Shown: positions 43,827-53,096, counted from the stretch's first letter. The stretch: DNA of 64,000 nt from JADGGM01 sp035277485 (GCA_035277485.1 DATEKK010000109.1:62001-126000), one strand, 5' to 3'. Made by a program: numbers and translations. The notes: generated by a model from the letters alone, not told the origin.

Positions 43827-45560
43827 ATGGCCAAGAGTCCGCCGCGTCCGACGTCGACAGCCTCCGCGGCCCCGCTCGTCGCGGTCCTGCTGCTGACGCT
43901 CGTCGTCGCCGGCGCGATTACGTGGGTGGCGTGGCTCTCGACCAGCTCGCACCGCGCCGCGGCCGAAGATGCCATGCGCGACTACGCGGAATTCGCGGCG
44001 GCGAATTTCACCGACGCGGCGGGGAAAGCGCTGTACGGCGGCTCCATGGCCATTCTCTCCTCGGTGGGTGCGGGCTCGGCGACGATGGAAGCCGACCACG
44101 TGTATCCGCTGTCCACGTTGCGCAAGGCTGCGGGCGAGATGCGCGACTGGGGTTGGATGTACGTCCCGTCGCCGAGCTACGTGTTCAGCTACGATCTCGC
44201 GACGCACAAGATGGACGTGAGCGGCGAGACCATGCCGAACGATCGGGAGCAGGGGCGACTGCTCGACTCGTTGCGAGCGAACTTCGACACCGTCACCGCA
44301 ACGTCAGAGGGTGCCGGGCCGCACGATCGAGCGCTCTGGGTGATGGCGGACAGCTCGTCGCACGGCACGGAGATTTTTTTGATGGTGTACATCCACGGCG
44401 TGCACGCGACGCCGGACATGGTGTACGGCTTTTCGATCGTGTTCCACACCTATGCGCAGACGGTGCTCCCGCAACTGGCACAGGCGACGCCGCTGGTGCC
44501 GCGGTCGCTGAGCCACGGTCTGCCTAACGATTCGCTGTTGTCGGTCACCGTGCGCGACGCCGGCGGCCGCGTGATGTATCAGTCGCCGGCCACCGGTCTC
44601 ACGGCGTTCGGCGCCACGCAGCAGCTGTGGCGGTTCGCCGGGGTCGGCCCGACCGTGCAAATCGCCGTTCGCCAGCAAGCGGCGGACATGCTCCTGCGCG
44701 GCGGCATTCCGCGCAACCGGGTGCCGCTCCTGATCGCGCTTCTGCTCTGCACCGGCGCGCTGGTGGTCGTGGCGTTCCACCTCTCGAGGCGCGCCGAGGA
44801 ACTCGCGCACCTGCGCGCGGATTTTACCTCGAGCATGTCGCACGAGCTGCGGACCCCGCTGGCGCAGATCGTGTTGTTCGCGGAATCGCTGTCGTTCGGC
44901 CGGGTGACCACGGAGCGGGGACGGAGCGATGCGCTACGTGTGATTCTGCGCGAGGCGCGACGGCTGGGTCACCTGGTGGACAACGTGCTGCTCTTCTCGC
45001 GCACCGAGCGTCGCGCGACACACGTGTCGGCGCAAGCGAGGCCGCTGGCGCCGTTGGTTCGTGAGATCGTCGAGTCGTTCGAGCCGCTGGCGAAAGTGCG
45101 CCAGACGACGCTCCGATTGGCGTTGGACGAGCGCGTGGTAGCGCCCGCGGATGAAGGAGCCATACGACAGATCCTGCTCAATTTGCTGGACAACGCGGTG
45201 AAGTATGGTCCGGATGGTCAAACGGTTGCCGTTAGTCTCAGCCTCGAGCGGAATCGCGCCGTCTTGTGCGTTGACGACGAAGGCGATGGGGTGCCGGAGT
45301 CGGAGAGCAAACGAATCTGGGATCCCTTTGTACGGCTGCACAGCGGGGAGTATTCCGTGTCCACAGGGAGCGGCATCGGGCTCTCGGTGGTGCGGCAGTT
45401 GGTGACGCTGCACGGAGGCACGTGCCGCGTGGACGAGGCGCCGTCCGGTGGCGCGCGGTTCGTGGTGGAGTTACCCGGTGCTCGCGTCGGAGGCGGAGAG
45501 GGAGGAGCGGGGAGCACATCGCCCGAAGGAGGAACGCATGATCTCGCTGCCGCACGATAG
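43827..45560 (+). CDS. Sensor histidine kinase with periplasmic sensor
   Basis: ATG 43827 (GAGGA upstream) gives 577 residues. A helix at residues 15-38 (A-A-P-L-V-A-V-L-L-L-T-L-V-V-A-G-A-I) and one near residue 300 (P-L-L-I-A-L-L-L-C-T-G-A-L-V-V-V-A) flank an extracytoplasmic sensor of about 260 residues. The H-box is S-M-S-H-E-L-R-T-P-L-A-Q, followed by the N-box L-L-N-L-L-D-N-A-V-K-Y, the G1 box D-D-E-G-D-G-V-P and the G2 box G-S-G-I-G-L-S. It is a typical membrane histidine kinase; its partner is the response regulator encoded next, with the end of this gene overlapping the translation-initiation region of that gene. The ligand is unknown. Confidence 0.93.
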   Translation: MAKSPPRPTSTASAAPLVAVLLLTLVVAGAITWVAWLSTSSHRAAAEDAMRDYAEFAAANFTDAAGKALYGGSMAILSSVGAGSATMEADHVYPLSTLRKAAGEMRDWGWMYVPSPSYVFSYDLATHKMDVSGETMPNDREQGRLLDSLRANFDTVTATSEGAGPHDRALWVMADSSSHGTEIFLMVYIHGVHATPDMVYGFSIVFHTYAQTVLPQLAQATPLVPRSLSHGLPNDSLLSVTVRDAGGRVMYQSPATGLTAFGATQQLWRFAGVGPTVQIAVRQQAADMLLRGGIPRNRVPLLIALLLCTGALVVVAFHLSRRAEELAHLRADFTSSMSHELRTPLAQIVLFAESLSFGRVTTERGRSDALRVILREARRLGHLVDNVLLFSRTERRATHVSAQARPLAPLVREIVESFEPLAKVRQTTLRLALDERVVAPADEGAIRQILLNLLDNAVKYGPDGQTVAVSLSLERNRAVLCVDDEGDGVPESESKRIWDPFVRLHSGEYSVSTGSGIGLSVVRQLVTLHGGTCRVDEAPSGGARFVVELPGARVGGGEGGAGSTSPEGGTHDLAAAR

Positions 45561-45597
45561 TACGAGTCAGGGAGTTGCAACGAGCCAGGGAGTTCGC

Positions 45598-46296
45598 ATG
45601 CACCGCATCCTGATCGTCGAAGACAACGCCGATCTCGCGACGGGTCTCAAGACCAACCTCGAGCTCGAAGGATACGACGTGTCGATCGCCGGCGATGGCG
45701 TGAAAGGACTATCGCAAGCGCGCGCGGTGCATCCCGATCTCATCATGCTCGACCTCATGCTGCCAAAGCTCGATGGATATCGGTTGCTGCGGTTGCTCAG
45801 GCAGGATGGATTCGGCGGACCGGTGCTGGTGCTCACGGCGCGCGGCGATGAAGCCGACAAGGTGCGCGGCTTCCGCTGGGGCGCCGACGACTACGTCACC
45901 AAGCCGTTCAGCTTGATGGAGCTGCTGGCGCGCGTGGAGGCGCTGCTGCGCCGCAGTGCGGCATCGCCAATGCCTGTTACGCCCAAGGTGGCGCCGCCGC
46001 CCGTGCGCTTCGGCGAGGTGGAAGTGCGGCCGGCCACGCACGAGGTGCTGCGCTCCGGCGAGCCGGTGCCGCTTCGGCCAAAGGAGTTCGACTTGATCAT
46101 GGCGCTCATTCAGCGCAACGGTCAGGTGGCGTCGCGTCTCGAGCTGCTGCACGAGGTGTGGGGCTACGATGCGGAAATCGTGAGCCGCACGGTGGACACG
46201 CACATGGCCGAGCTGCGCCGCAAGCTGGAGCGCGATCCCGGCTCGCCGCGCCATCTCCTAACGGTGCGGAAAACGGGCTACCGGTTGCAAGTGTAA
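45598..46296 (+). CDS. OmpR-family response regulator
   Basis: The protein of 232 residues (M-H-R-I-L-I-V-E-D-N) has Asp in M-L-D-L-M-L-P and Lys in T-K-P-F, then a winged-helix domain beginning near residue 135 (V-R-F-G-E-V-E-V-R-P, L-R-P-K-E-F-D-L, V-S-R-T-V-D-T-H-M-A-E-L-R-R-K-L-E-R-D-P). ATG 45598 is the usual start for the family. An alternative ATG at 45538 has a better ribosome site (AGGAGG, 6 nt) but would overlap the kinase gene and add 20 odd residues with an S-Q-G-V-x repeat. It should be phosphorylated by the kinase above and regulate unknown targets. Confidence 0.93.
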   Translation: MHRILIVEDNADLATGLKTNLELEGYDVSIAGDGVKGLSQARAVHPDLIMLDLMLPKLDGYRLLRLLRQDGFGGPVLVLTARGDEADKVRGFRWGADDYVTKPFSLMELLARVEALLRRSAASPMPVTPKVAPPPVRFGEVEVRPATHEVLRSGEPVPLRPKEFDLIMALIQRNGQVASRLELLHEVWGYDAEIVSRTVDTHMAELRRKLERDPGSPRHLLTVRKTGYRLQV

Positions 46297-46357
46297 GGCG
46301 GAGAAAGCGCGAACAGAGCCGGATAAAATCGGACCGTTCGGGTGTAGCGGAAAGTGC

Positions 46358-47200
46358 TTACTGCGCGGTCCCGACCAACACGGGAGTGGTCGTTGGTTGG
46401 GGCGATCCGCCGGATGGCTCGTCGGTTACGGCAATTGCGGCGAGCGAATCTTTCGGCAGCGAGTAGTGCGCGATCACGAGCGCGTCGCCCGACGCGCTCG
46501 TCGCGAACACGCCGGCGCTGATCTTCCGTTGGGCACGCGTGATGAGCCACAGCTGGTACGTCCGGTTGGGCGCGGCGTGCGGCAGGTTATGGGCGACGAA
46601 CGTCCACTGACCCGTCACCTGATCCCAGAACATCTTCCCCGACGGCTGACGCGTACTCGGCGCTCCAGCTTCGATCACCTGGACGTCGGCTCCCGTCATC
46701 GCATCGAGTAGGGCCTGTCGGTCTGCCAACGCCGAGTCGCGCGCGGCGATTTCGCGCTCGAAACTCCGTTGGGCAGCGAGCAGCCGCTGCGTGTCGCGTT
46801 GCAGTGCGTTCGCGCGCTCACCAGCGGACACAGCCCAGAGTGCGAGCGCGATGCCGACCACTACGATCGCGGCGGCGGCCGCGAGACGTGCGGTCGAAAA
46901 CTGCGTAAGGCGACGCGGCTGCATTGAAATTGTCGCTGGCTTAGGCGTCGGCGCGGCCGGTTGGGCGCGCTCGGTCGCGCGCGCGAGCAAGTGCGCGCGC
47001 ACCCGCGCCTGTCGAGCGGGATCCATCGGCATCTCGGGCGCGAGGTGCGTCATGCTGTATGCCACATCGCGCAGCTCGCCCAACTCTCGCGCGCACTCGT
47101 CGCACTCGGCGACGTGCGCGAGGATCGCATCGCGCTCCTGGCTCGATGTCGCGTCGAGCGACAGCGCGGCGAGCAGCTCCTGCGCTTCGGCGTGCGTCAT
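46358..47200 (-). CDS. Anti-sigma factor (RskA-like, ZAS zinc motif)
   Basis: The 280-residue protein has an N-terminal cytoplasmic ZAS-like domain with H-V-A-E-C-D-E-C, one membrane helix (A-A-A-A-I-V-V-V-G-I-A-L-A-L-W-A-V) near residue 115, a coiled coil, and a C-terminal RskA-like periplasmic domain (residues 190-270, with Y-Q-L-W-L-I and G-V-F). It binds and holds the ECF sigma factor encoded just upstream until a signal releases it. The two genes overlap by ATGA. The signal might be oxidative or envelope stress, but nothing in the sequence shows which. Confidence 0.9.
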   Translation of the reverse strand: MTHAEAQELLAALSLDATSSQERDAILAHVAECDECARELGELRDVAYSMTHLAPEMPMDPARQARVRAHLLARATERAQPAAPTPKPATISMQPRRLTQFSTARLAAAAAIVVVGIALALWAVSAGERANALQRDTQRLLAAQRSFEREIAARDSALADRQALLDAMTGADVQVIEAGAPSTRQPSGKMFWDQVTGQWTFVAHNLPHAAPNRTYQLWLITRAQRKISAGVFATSASGDALVIAHYSLPKDSLAAIAVTDEPSGGSPQPTTTPVLVGTAQ

Positions 47201-47853
47201 GTCGCGCTCTCTCGCAGCGACGACAATCGCGCGCGGAGTTTCATCATGGCGAGGCGAATGCGCGTCTTGATCGTACCGAGTGGTTGGCCGGTGCGCTCGG
47301 CGATTTCCGATTGGCTCAGGCCGCCGAAGTACGCGAGCTCGATCGATTCGCGCTGTTCCGGCGGCAACTCGTCGAGCGCGCCGCGCACGAGCGCGCGTTG
47401 CTCGCTCTCTTCGACGCCGCCGAGCGGACTCGCGCTCGGTGAGGCGAGCGCGGTGTCGTCATCATGCGCGATGGACGATGCGATACGCTCGGGATGCCGG
47501 CGCGCCGCGCGCAGCACATCGAGCGCGCGACTGCGCGCGATGGAGCAGAGCCACGTCGGCACGGCGCCGCGCGATGCATCGTAGCGTGAGGCATGTCGCC
47601 ACACCTGCCAGAACGTTTCCTCCACGACATCCTCTGCGTCGTCGGCGTCGCCGAGGAGGCGCAGCGCGAGCGAGTGCACGAGCGTCACCTGTCGGTCATA
47701 GAGTGCGCCGAGCGCGCGTTGGTCGCCACCGGCAATGCGGTGCACGAGCTCCGCGTTGGTGAGCGCCGCGTGGTCGCGCGCGGGTATCGACGGCGTCGGC
47801 GTGCGCACGGGAGTATGCTCTCGATACGCTGGTGAGCCTGGTGGCGGATTCAT
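47197..47853 (-). CDS. ECF sigma factor
   Basis: The 218-residue protein from ATG 47853 has region 2 (A-L-G-A-L-Y-D-R-Q-V-T-L-V-H-S-L-A-L-R-L-L, D-A-E-D-V-V-E-E-T-F-W-Q-V-W) and region 4 (L-P-P-E-Q-R-E-S-I-E-L-A-Y-F-G-G-L-S-Q-S-E-I-A-E-R-T-G-Q-P-L-G-T-I-K-T-R-I). It belongs to the SigK-like group that pairs with RskA-type anti-sigma factors, as the next gene confirms. The N-terminus has a Pro/Thr-rich tail of about 25 residues. It would direct RNA polymerase to stress promoters, including probably its own. Confidence 0.92.
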   Translation of the reverse strand: MNPPPGSPAYREHTPVRTPTPSIPARDHAALTNAELVHRIAGGDQRALGALYDRQVTLVHSLALRLLGDADDAEDVVEETFWQVWRHASRYDASRGAVPTWLCSIARSRALDVLRAARRHPERIASSIAHDDDTALASPSASPLGGVEESEQRALVRGALDELPPEQRESIELAYFGGLSQSEIAERTGQPLGTIKTRIRLAMMKLRARLSSLRESAT

Positions 47854-48045
47854 GGGCCGAGCCCAATGTATCGCGACTGGTGCGCGCCGCCAGAGACGAA
47901 TTCCCAGAGGGGAATCCGCGTGTACAGAGAGAGAAATCGTGTGCGCCCCTATTGCGCTGCTGTAGGACCTTCTTAGTTTGTGGCGCGACGGAGCCCTGTT
48001 CTTCTCTAGGACGAGATCCATTCAACCAATCGGGAGAGACCATCG

Positions 48046-48408
48046 ATGGCCACCAAAAAGAAGCGCGGCGCGAAGAAGGCTTCTAAGCGCACAGCGAAGA
48101 AAGCGGCCAGGAAGGGTGGACGGAAGGCAGCACGCAAGGCGGCGCCCAAGAAGAAGCGCGCGCCCAACCCGGCGTTCATGCGTCCGATGATGCCCGATGA
48201 GTCGCTCGCAGCAGTGGTCGGCGCCGGGGGTATGCCTCGCACCGAGATCACCAAGAAGCTGTGGGCCTACATCAAGCGCAACAATCTGCAGGATGCGAAG
48301 AACAAGCGCATGATCAACGCCGATGACAAACTCGGTCGCGTGTTCAACGGGAAGAAGCAAGTGTCGATGTTCGAGATGACGAAGCTCGCCAGCAAGCACA
48401 TGAAGTAA
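48046..48408 (+). CDS. SWIB/MDM2-domain protein with histone H1-like basic tail
   Basis: The 120-residue protein has a Lys/Arg/Ala-rich tail at residues 1-40 (K-K-A-x-K-R-T-A-K-K-A-A-R-K repeats) that looks like histone H1. Residues 45-120 contain a SWIB domain: A-A-V-V-G-A, T-E-I-T-K-K-L-W-A-Y-I-K-R-N-N-L-Q-D, and V-F-N-G-K-K-Q-V-S-M-F-E-M. In bacteria such proteins occur in some lineages and are thought to bind and compact DNA; the exact role is unclear. The gene is divergent from the ECF sigma factor, 192 nt apart. Confidence 0.92.
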   Translation: MATKKKRGAKKASKRTAKKAARKGGRKAARKAAPKKKRAPNPAFMRPMMPDESLAAVVGAGGMPRTEITKKLWAYIKRNNLQDAKNKRMINADDKLGRVFNGKKQVSMFEMTKLASKHMK

Positions 48409-48517
48409 TTCTCACTCGACGGCTACTCACGCGTCGAGCAGACGAAGGGGGCGTACCTAGAGGGGCGCCCCCGTCGTACATCTGGTGAGTTTCTGATCGC
48501 AGTTGACTGAGATAATT

Positions 48518-48614
48518 GAGGGAATGGGGAAGCGCTCGCTGTCGCTCGCTTCCCCACTTCCCCAAGCGCAGCGCTTCCCCAAGCGAGCGCCAGCGAGCGC
48601 TTCCCGATTCCCTC
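48518..48614. repeat. 34-bp inverted repeat (REP/BIME-like) with palindromic centre
   Basis: The left arm 48518-48551 and right arm 48581-48614 match in 32 of 34 positions as an inverted repeat. The 29-nt centre also contains a smaller palindrome (AAGCGC...GCGCTT). It would fold into a strong cruciform or stem. It occupies the gap between the SWIB gene and signal peptidase gene (48409-48727). The rest of that 319-nt gap holds two small stems without T-runs (CTCGACG/CGTCGAG and GGGGGCG/CGCCCCC, 48416-48475) and nothing else I can name. Confidence 0.85.
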
Positions 48615-48727
48615 GTCAGCACGGGGGGTCTTGGTTTTCCGCTTGTCGCGGCCCAGAATACGCAGGCGATCGTAAGGCGCGCACGCGCCTGGTGTGCCCG
48701 CGATCGTGCTGCTCCAACCGACACGAC

Positions 48728-49531
48728 ATGGCAGTGGCCGCGAAGAACAAGAACAAGAAAACCACACCGGCGCCGTCGAAGCGACGCAACGTCGTCGCCG
48801 AAGCGCGCGGTCCTCGCAAATCGGCGCGCGACTCGCTCATCGAGTGGAGCCGCACCATCATTGCGGCCGCCGTCATCTTCCTGTTCGTCACGACGTTCAT
48901 TGTCGAGGCGTATCGCATTCCGTCGGAGAGCATGGAGCCGACGCTGCTCGTCGGCGATTTTCTCTTCGCCAACAAAATTCTCTTCGGCGCGCACGTCCCG
49001 TTCACGCATTACAACCTGCCCGGCTTCCGCGATCCGCATCGCGGCGAAGTCGTCGTGTATCAGTCGCCGTCGCAGGAGCGATTGCCCGCAAACTTGCGCG
49101 TGAAGGATGAGCTCACGCCCATCGTCGTGAAGCGATTGGTGGGCGTGGCGGGCGACACGCTCTACATGCGCGACGGCATGCTGTACGTGAACGGAATTGC
49201 CCAACGGCAGGGATTCGGTGTGGGCGACAAGCCGTACGACTTCGTCGACACGCCGGACTCGCTCTTCAATTGGCAGATTCAGTACGAGATCAAGGGCTCG
49301 CGCTTCGGCCAGGCGCCGGCGCATCCGTCGCACGACAACTGGGGTCCGTTCGTCGTGCCCGCGGGCCACTATTTCTCGTTGGGCGACAACCGGTACAATT
49401 CGGTCGACGCGCGCTACTACGGCTTCGTGCCGCGCGCGAACATTCGCGGCAAGCCGATGTTCATCTACATGTCATTCGATTTCCAGGACCTTCGCGTTCG
49501 CTGGAGTCGCTTCGGCACGATCATCCGGTAA
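48728..49531 (+). CDS. lepB: Signal peptidase I
   Basis: ATG 48728 gives 267 residues. A basic N-terminal segment of 35 residues precedes one membrane helix (I-I-A-A-A-V-I-F-L-F-V-T-T-F-I-V). Catalytic Ser68 lies in R-I-P-S-E-S-M-E-P-T-L and Lys135 in V-V-K-R-L-V-G-V-A-G-D; G-D-N-R-Y-N-S-V-D-A-R closes the active-site block. It removes signal peptides from exported proteins on the outer face of the inner membrane. The frame upstream of 48728 reads through the inverted repeat and is not coding. Confidence 0.95.
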   Translation: MAVAAKNKNKKTTPAPSKRRNVVAEARGPRKSARDSLIEWSRTIIAAAVIFLFVTTFIVEAYRIPSESMEPTLLVGDFLFANKILFGAHVPFTHYNLPGFRDPHRGEVVVYQSPSQERLPANLRVKDELTPIVVKRLVGVAGDTLYMRDGMLYVNGIAQRQGFGVGDKPYDFVDTPDSLFNWQIQYEIKGSRFGQAPAHPSHDNWGPFVVPAGHYFSLGDNRYNSVDARYYGFVPRANIRGKPMFIYMSFDFQDLRVRWSRFGTIIR

Positions 49532-49555
49532 GGTTAGGCGCGAGCGTCACTCCGA

Positions 49556-49777
49556 CTACGGCTCATCATCCGCGAGGCGCTTCCACATTTGGTACTCGGG
49601 GCCGGCGTCCCACTCGGGCCATTCGGTGTCATCGTCGCGCAGCCAGGCGTCCTGTGCGGTGTCGTACACGCTGCCGCGCCAGGCGTCCGGATCACCGAAT
49701 GACAATGCTTCGGACCACTGTGGCTCCTCTGGTTCGTCGTCCTGCCAGTCGTCGTGGTCGCGCCACGCCTTCGACAT
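49556..49777 (-). CDS. Small acidic, Trp-rich protein of unknown function
   Basis: A 73-residue protein starts at ATG 49777 with AGGAG 8-10 nt upstream on the minus strand. It has seven Trp and about 20 Asp/Glu residues (for example D-D-W-Q-D-D-E-P-E-E-P-Q-W and E-W-P-E-W-D). It has no signal peptide, membrane helix or known motif. The ribosome-binding site and the amino-acid bias suggest a real gene rather than a shadow. Confidence 0.6.
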   Translation of the reverse strand: MSKAWRDHDDWQDDEPEEPQWSEALSFGDPDAWRGSVYDTAQDAWLRDDDTEWPEWDAGPEYQMWKRLADDEP

Positions 49778-50004
49778 GATTGCTCTCCTGCTCCTGCCGC
49801 TCGAGTCGCCGCGCAGCGCCGGTCCCGGTATCGGATCGCCGGGCGACATTACGTGAGCGACGCCCGGCAGGCGTACACGCAACGAAACAGCCGTTCGGGC
49901 GTCATTCCCTCGAGCGGTTCCATTTCGACACACGCCCGCCGCCCGCCCGCTTCCGCAACACATTCTCCAGCATCCACGCGCACCTTGGTCATACCCCGCT
50001 GGGC

Positions 50005-53000
50005 ATGAGTCGGTTTTCATCAATTTCATCGCAGCCCGCTGCGGTCGTGGTCGCCGGTGCGCTGGCGATCCTGACGATCGCAATGCTTGGATTGGGCCAC
50101 GCCGCCGGCGGCGCGCTCGTTTCCGACCTGCTGTTGACCGCGCAATTCGCGGCCGGCATGGCGATGTTCGCCGACGCGCGGAACAGATCGCGTGGGACGC
50201 GGCGCGCGCTCTTCACGGCGCTTGCGTTAGCCGCCGCGTTCGGGTTGATCGGACGCGCGTCGTGGACGCTCGCCGAACTGTTCACCGGCCAGCCGCCGCG
50301 GCCGCCGTACATCGAAGCGTACACGGGCATCGCGCTGCAGGTGGCCGCGATGGTGGGTTTCGCGATGGCGCTCACGCGCTACCGCCACCGCAACTGGATG
50401 CGGTTCGAGGCGATGGTCGATGCCTTACTGCTGATCGCGGCGGCGGCGATCGTCATTGCGCAGATGTCGGCGTATCCCGGCGTCGAGCCGCCGGCGGCAT
50501 CGACGGATCCCATGATGCGCCTCCTGGCGCTGGGCTGGAACGTGTTGGGCGCCGCGAACCTGATTCTCATCGTGCTGCTGCTCGTGTGGCGCGGCGAGGT
50601 GCTGGGCACGCGCCTCTCCGCCGGCCTCACGGCCGGCGCCATTGCGTTAGGCCTGGGCAATTTCTTCTACGGGCGCGCCGTGCTGTTGGGCGGAGGGATC
50701 GTGCCGCGCGCGACGGGCCTGTTGTGGTCGCTGTCGATCCTGTGCATGGCGGCGACCCTGCACGAGCCCAAGCACGGGCCGCACGCGCTCGAGGAGTCCG
50801 TGGAGTCGCCCACCTACGCGAGCGACGCGGCGCGCGTGCGCACGTTCTCGATCGTCGTCGCGATCCTCATCGCCACGTTGAGCGCGTCCATGCTCGCCTT
50901 CCGGCGCGGCCACAGCCTTGCGTTAGGCATGGCCCTGACCGCGTTCGGCGTGCTCCTGGCGCTCCGCGCCGGACACGCGCTCTGGACGCACCGCCGCACC
51001 ACCATGGTGCTCGAGCACGCGGCCCTGGCCGAGCGCGAGATCGCGTCGCTCCTCGAGCAGCGCGTCGACGCGCGCACGGCCGAGCTCGCCGAAGCGCACC
51101 GGGTGATGCAGCGCATGTGGACGTTAGGCCAGCAGATCGCGCTCGAGCTCACGCCGGAGCGCGTGCTGCGCCGGTTCATCGAAGCCGCGATGGACGTCCT
51201 CCGCGTGGACGGCGGCGCCGTGGGGCTCGTGTCCGCCGATCGCGTGCAGGTGGCGATCACCGCGGGCTTGGACGGCGCACCGTCCATAGCCGGACGCAGC
51301 TTCCCCGTGTCGACGTCCGCGATGGGCCGCGTGGTGCGCACGGCCGAAGCCTGGTGGACGGCCGACGCGCACGGATCGTCCGCGACCGAAGAAGATGTGC
51401 CCGTGGCCGATGGCGCGCGCGCCGCGGTGGTCATCCCGCTCCAGCGCCGCGGCGAGTGCATCGGCGCCATCATGCTCGTCTCGCGCGCGCCGCGCTCCTT
51501 CACCGACAGCGAGATCTCGCACGTCGAAGCGATGGCCGACCTGTTGTCGGTGGCCCTCGCCAACGCCGACCTGCTCGAGACGCTCCGTAAGGCGGAGTGG
51601 CGCTTCCGCACGCTGTTCCGCGTGGCACCGGACGCCGTGCTCACGTTGTTCGCGAGCGGCCGCATCGCCGAAGCGAACGACGCCGTGCGCGACATCCTGG
51701 GCCTCTACCCGGCGCAAGTCGTTGGGCGAACGCTCGACGAATTCGTGGCCGAGGACGAGATGGACCGCTTCCGCACCGAGTTCCAGAACGTGCTGAGCGG
51801 GCGGCCGACGCGCTTGGAGCTGCACCTCAAGCACGAAGCCGGTGTGCGCGTCGTTGCGTTAGCCGCGCGCCTGCTGCCCGAGACGGATCCGCCCATGATC
51901 CTCATCCTCGGCCGCGACATGACGGCCGAGCGCGAGATGCGCATGCGCCTCGCCGAAACGGAGCGCCTGGCGGCGGTGGGCGAGCTGGTGGCCGGCGTGG
52001 CGCACGAGGTGAACAACCCGCTGTGCACCATCAGCGCGTTCGCCCAACTGCTGCAGCGCGACGGCGGCATGACCGCGGATCAGCGCGAATCGGTGGACAT
52101 CATCGCGTCGGAAACGATGCGCGCGAGCCAGGTGCTGCGCGATCTGCTCACGTTCGCGCGGCGCAGCGAAACGGATTCCACGACGATCCAGCTCAACGAG
52201 CTGATCGAGCGCACCATGCGGCTGCGCAGCTACGAGATGTCGTCGTTAGGCATCACGTCCGAGCAGGCGCTGGCGGCCGAGTTGCCGATGGTGCAGGGCG
52301 ACCCGCGGCAGCTGCAGCAGGTGCTGCTCAATCTCGTGATGAACGCGATCCAGGCCATGGAGCCCAAGGGCGGCGGCTCGCTGCGCGTCATCACGCGCCG
52401 CGATGAGGACCGCGTGTTGCTCGAAGTGGCGGACACGGGTCCCGGCATTCCACCCGAAGCGCGCGTGCACGTGTTCGAGCCGTTCTTCACGACCAAACGC
52501 GATGGCACGGGCCTGGGCCTGAGTGTGAGCTACGGCATTGTCGCGGCGCATGGCGGCACGATATCCATTGCGCACACGGACGCGGGTGGCACAATGTTTC
52601 GAGTGACGCTGCCGGCCATGGAGGAAGTCGAAGTCCGGGAGCAGCCGGCTCCCGCGGCGAAGGAGAGGTCGACGTCGCCGTTGTCGGGCATTCAGATGCT
52701 GTTCGTGGACGACGAGCTGGCGCTCCACCGCGGCATCCGGAGTTACGCGCGCCGCCGCGGATTCGGTGTGGTCACCGTGCCCGATGGGGCGACGGCGCTG
52801 GATGCCGCGCGGCGGTCGCGATTCGACGTCGTCGTATGCGATCTGCGCATGAGCGGCATCGACGGGCCGGCGTTCTTCGAGGTGTTGCGCCGGGAGTATC
52901 CGTCGTTGGCGTCGCGGACCCTCTTCATCACCGGCGATCTGGTGAGCGCGGGCAGCCGGGCGTTTCTCGAGTCCGCGGGTCAGCCCGTGCTGGCCAAGCC

Positions 53001-53070
53001 GTTCGACCTGGAGCGGCTGGAGGTGTCCGTCGCGTCGTTGTTGCGCGAGGCACCGGCGGCTGCTGTCTAA
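50005..53070 (+). CDS. Hybrid sensor histidine kinase with membrane, GAF, PAS and receiver domains
   Basis: ATG 50005 gives 1021 residues. Residues 10-325 hold about eight membrane helices. A coiled coil leads into a GAF domain (about 375-525) and a PAS domain (about 535-650, F-R-V-A-P-D-A-V-L-T-L-F). The kinase core has H-box G-V-A-H-E-V-N-N-P-L-C, N-box L-L-N-L-V-M-N-A-I-Q-A-M, G1 D-T-G-P-G-I-P and G2 G-T-G-L-G-L-S. A C-terminal receiver (about 895-1015) has F-V-D-D-E, V-C-D-L-R-M-S and A-K-P-F. It is a complete hybrid kinase that may pass phosphate to an unlinked phosphotransfer protein. The frame continues upstream but only through non-coding sequence. Confidence 0.92.
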   Translation: MSRFSSISSQPAAVVVAGALAILTIAMLGLGHAAGGALVSDLLLTAQFAAGMAMFADARNRSRGTRRALFTALALAAAFGLIGRASWTLAELFTGQPPRPPYIEAYTGIALQVAAMVGFAMALTRYRHRNWMRFEAMVDALLLIAAAAIVIAQMSAYPGVEPPAASTDPMMRLLALGWNVLGAANLILIVLLLVWRGEVLGTRLSAGLTAGAIALGLGNFFYGRAVLLGGGIVPRATGLLWSLSILCMAATLHEPKHGPHALEESVESPTYASDAARVRTFSIVVAILIATLSASMLAFRRGHSLALGMALTAFGVLLALRAGHALWTHRRTTMVLEHAALAEREIASLLEQRVDARTAELAEAHRVMQRMWTLGQQIALELTPERVLRRFIEAAMDVLRVDGGAVGLVSADRVQVAITAGLDGAPSIAGRSFPVSTSAMGRVVRTAEAWWTADAHGSSATEEDVPVADGARAAVVIPLQRRGECIGAIMLVSRAPRSFTDSEISHVEAMADLLSVALANADLLETLRKAEWRFRTLFRVAPDAVLTLFASGRIAEANDAVRDILGLYPAQVVGRTLDEFVAEDEMDRFRTEFQNVLSGRPTRLELHLKHEAGVRVVALAARLLPETDPPMILILGRDMTAEREMRMRLAETERLAAVGELVAGVAHEVNNPLCTISAFAQLLQRDGGMTADQRESVDIIASETMRASQVLRDLLTFARRSETDSTTIQLNELIERTMRLRSYEMSSLGITSEQALAAELPMVQGDPRQLQQVLLNLVMNAIQAMEPKGGGSLRVITRRDEDRVLLEVADTGPGIPPEARVHVFEPFFTTKRDGTGLGLSVSYGIVAAHGGTISIAHTDAGGTMFRVTLPAMEEVEVREQPAPAAKERSTSPLSGIQMLFVDDELALHRGIRSYARRRGFGVVTVPDGATALDAARRSRFDVVVCDLRMSGIDGPAFFEVLRREYPSLASRTLFITGDLVSAGSRAFLESAGQPVLAKPFDLERLEVSVASLLREAPAAAV

Positions 53071-53096
53071 CGGAAACCACGCCGGGGGACACAGGA

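Noticed and set aside
49780..50004. N-terminal extension of the hybrid kinase
   Set aside because: The extension is low-quality, Arg/Pro-rich sequence that overlaps the upstream region of the small minus-strand gene, and the kinase membrane region starts naturally at ATG 50005.
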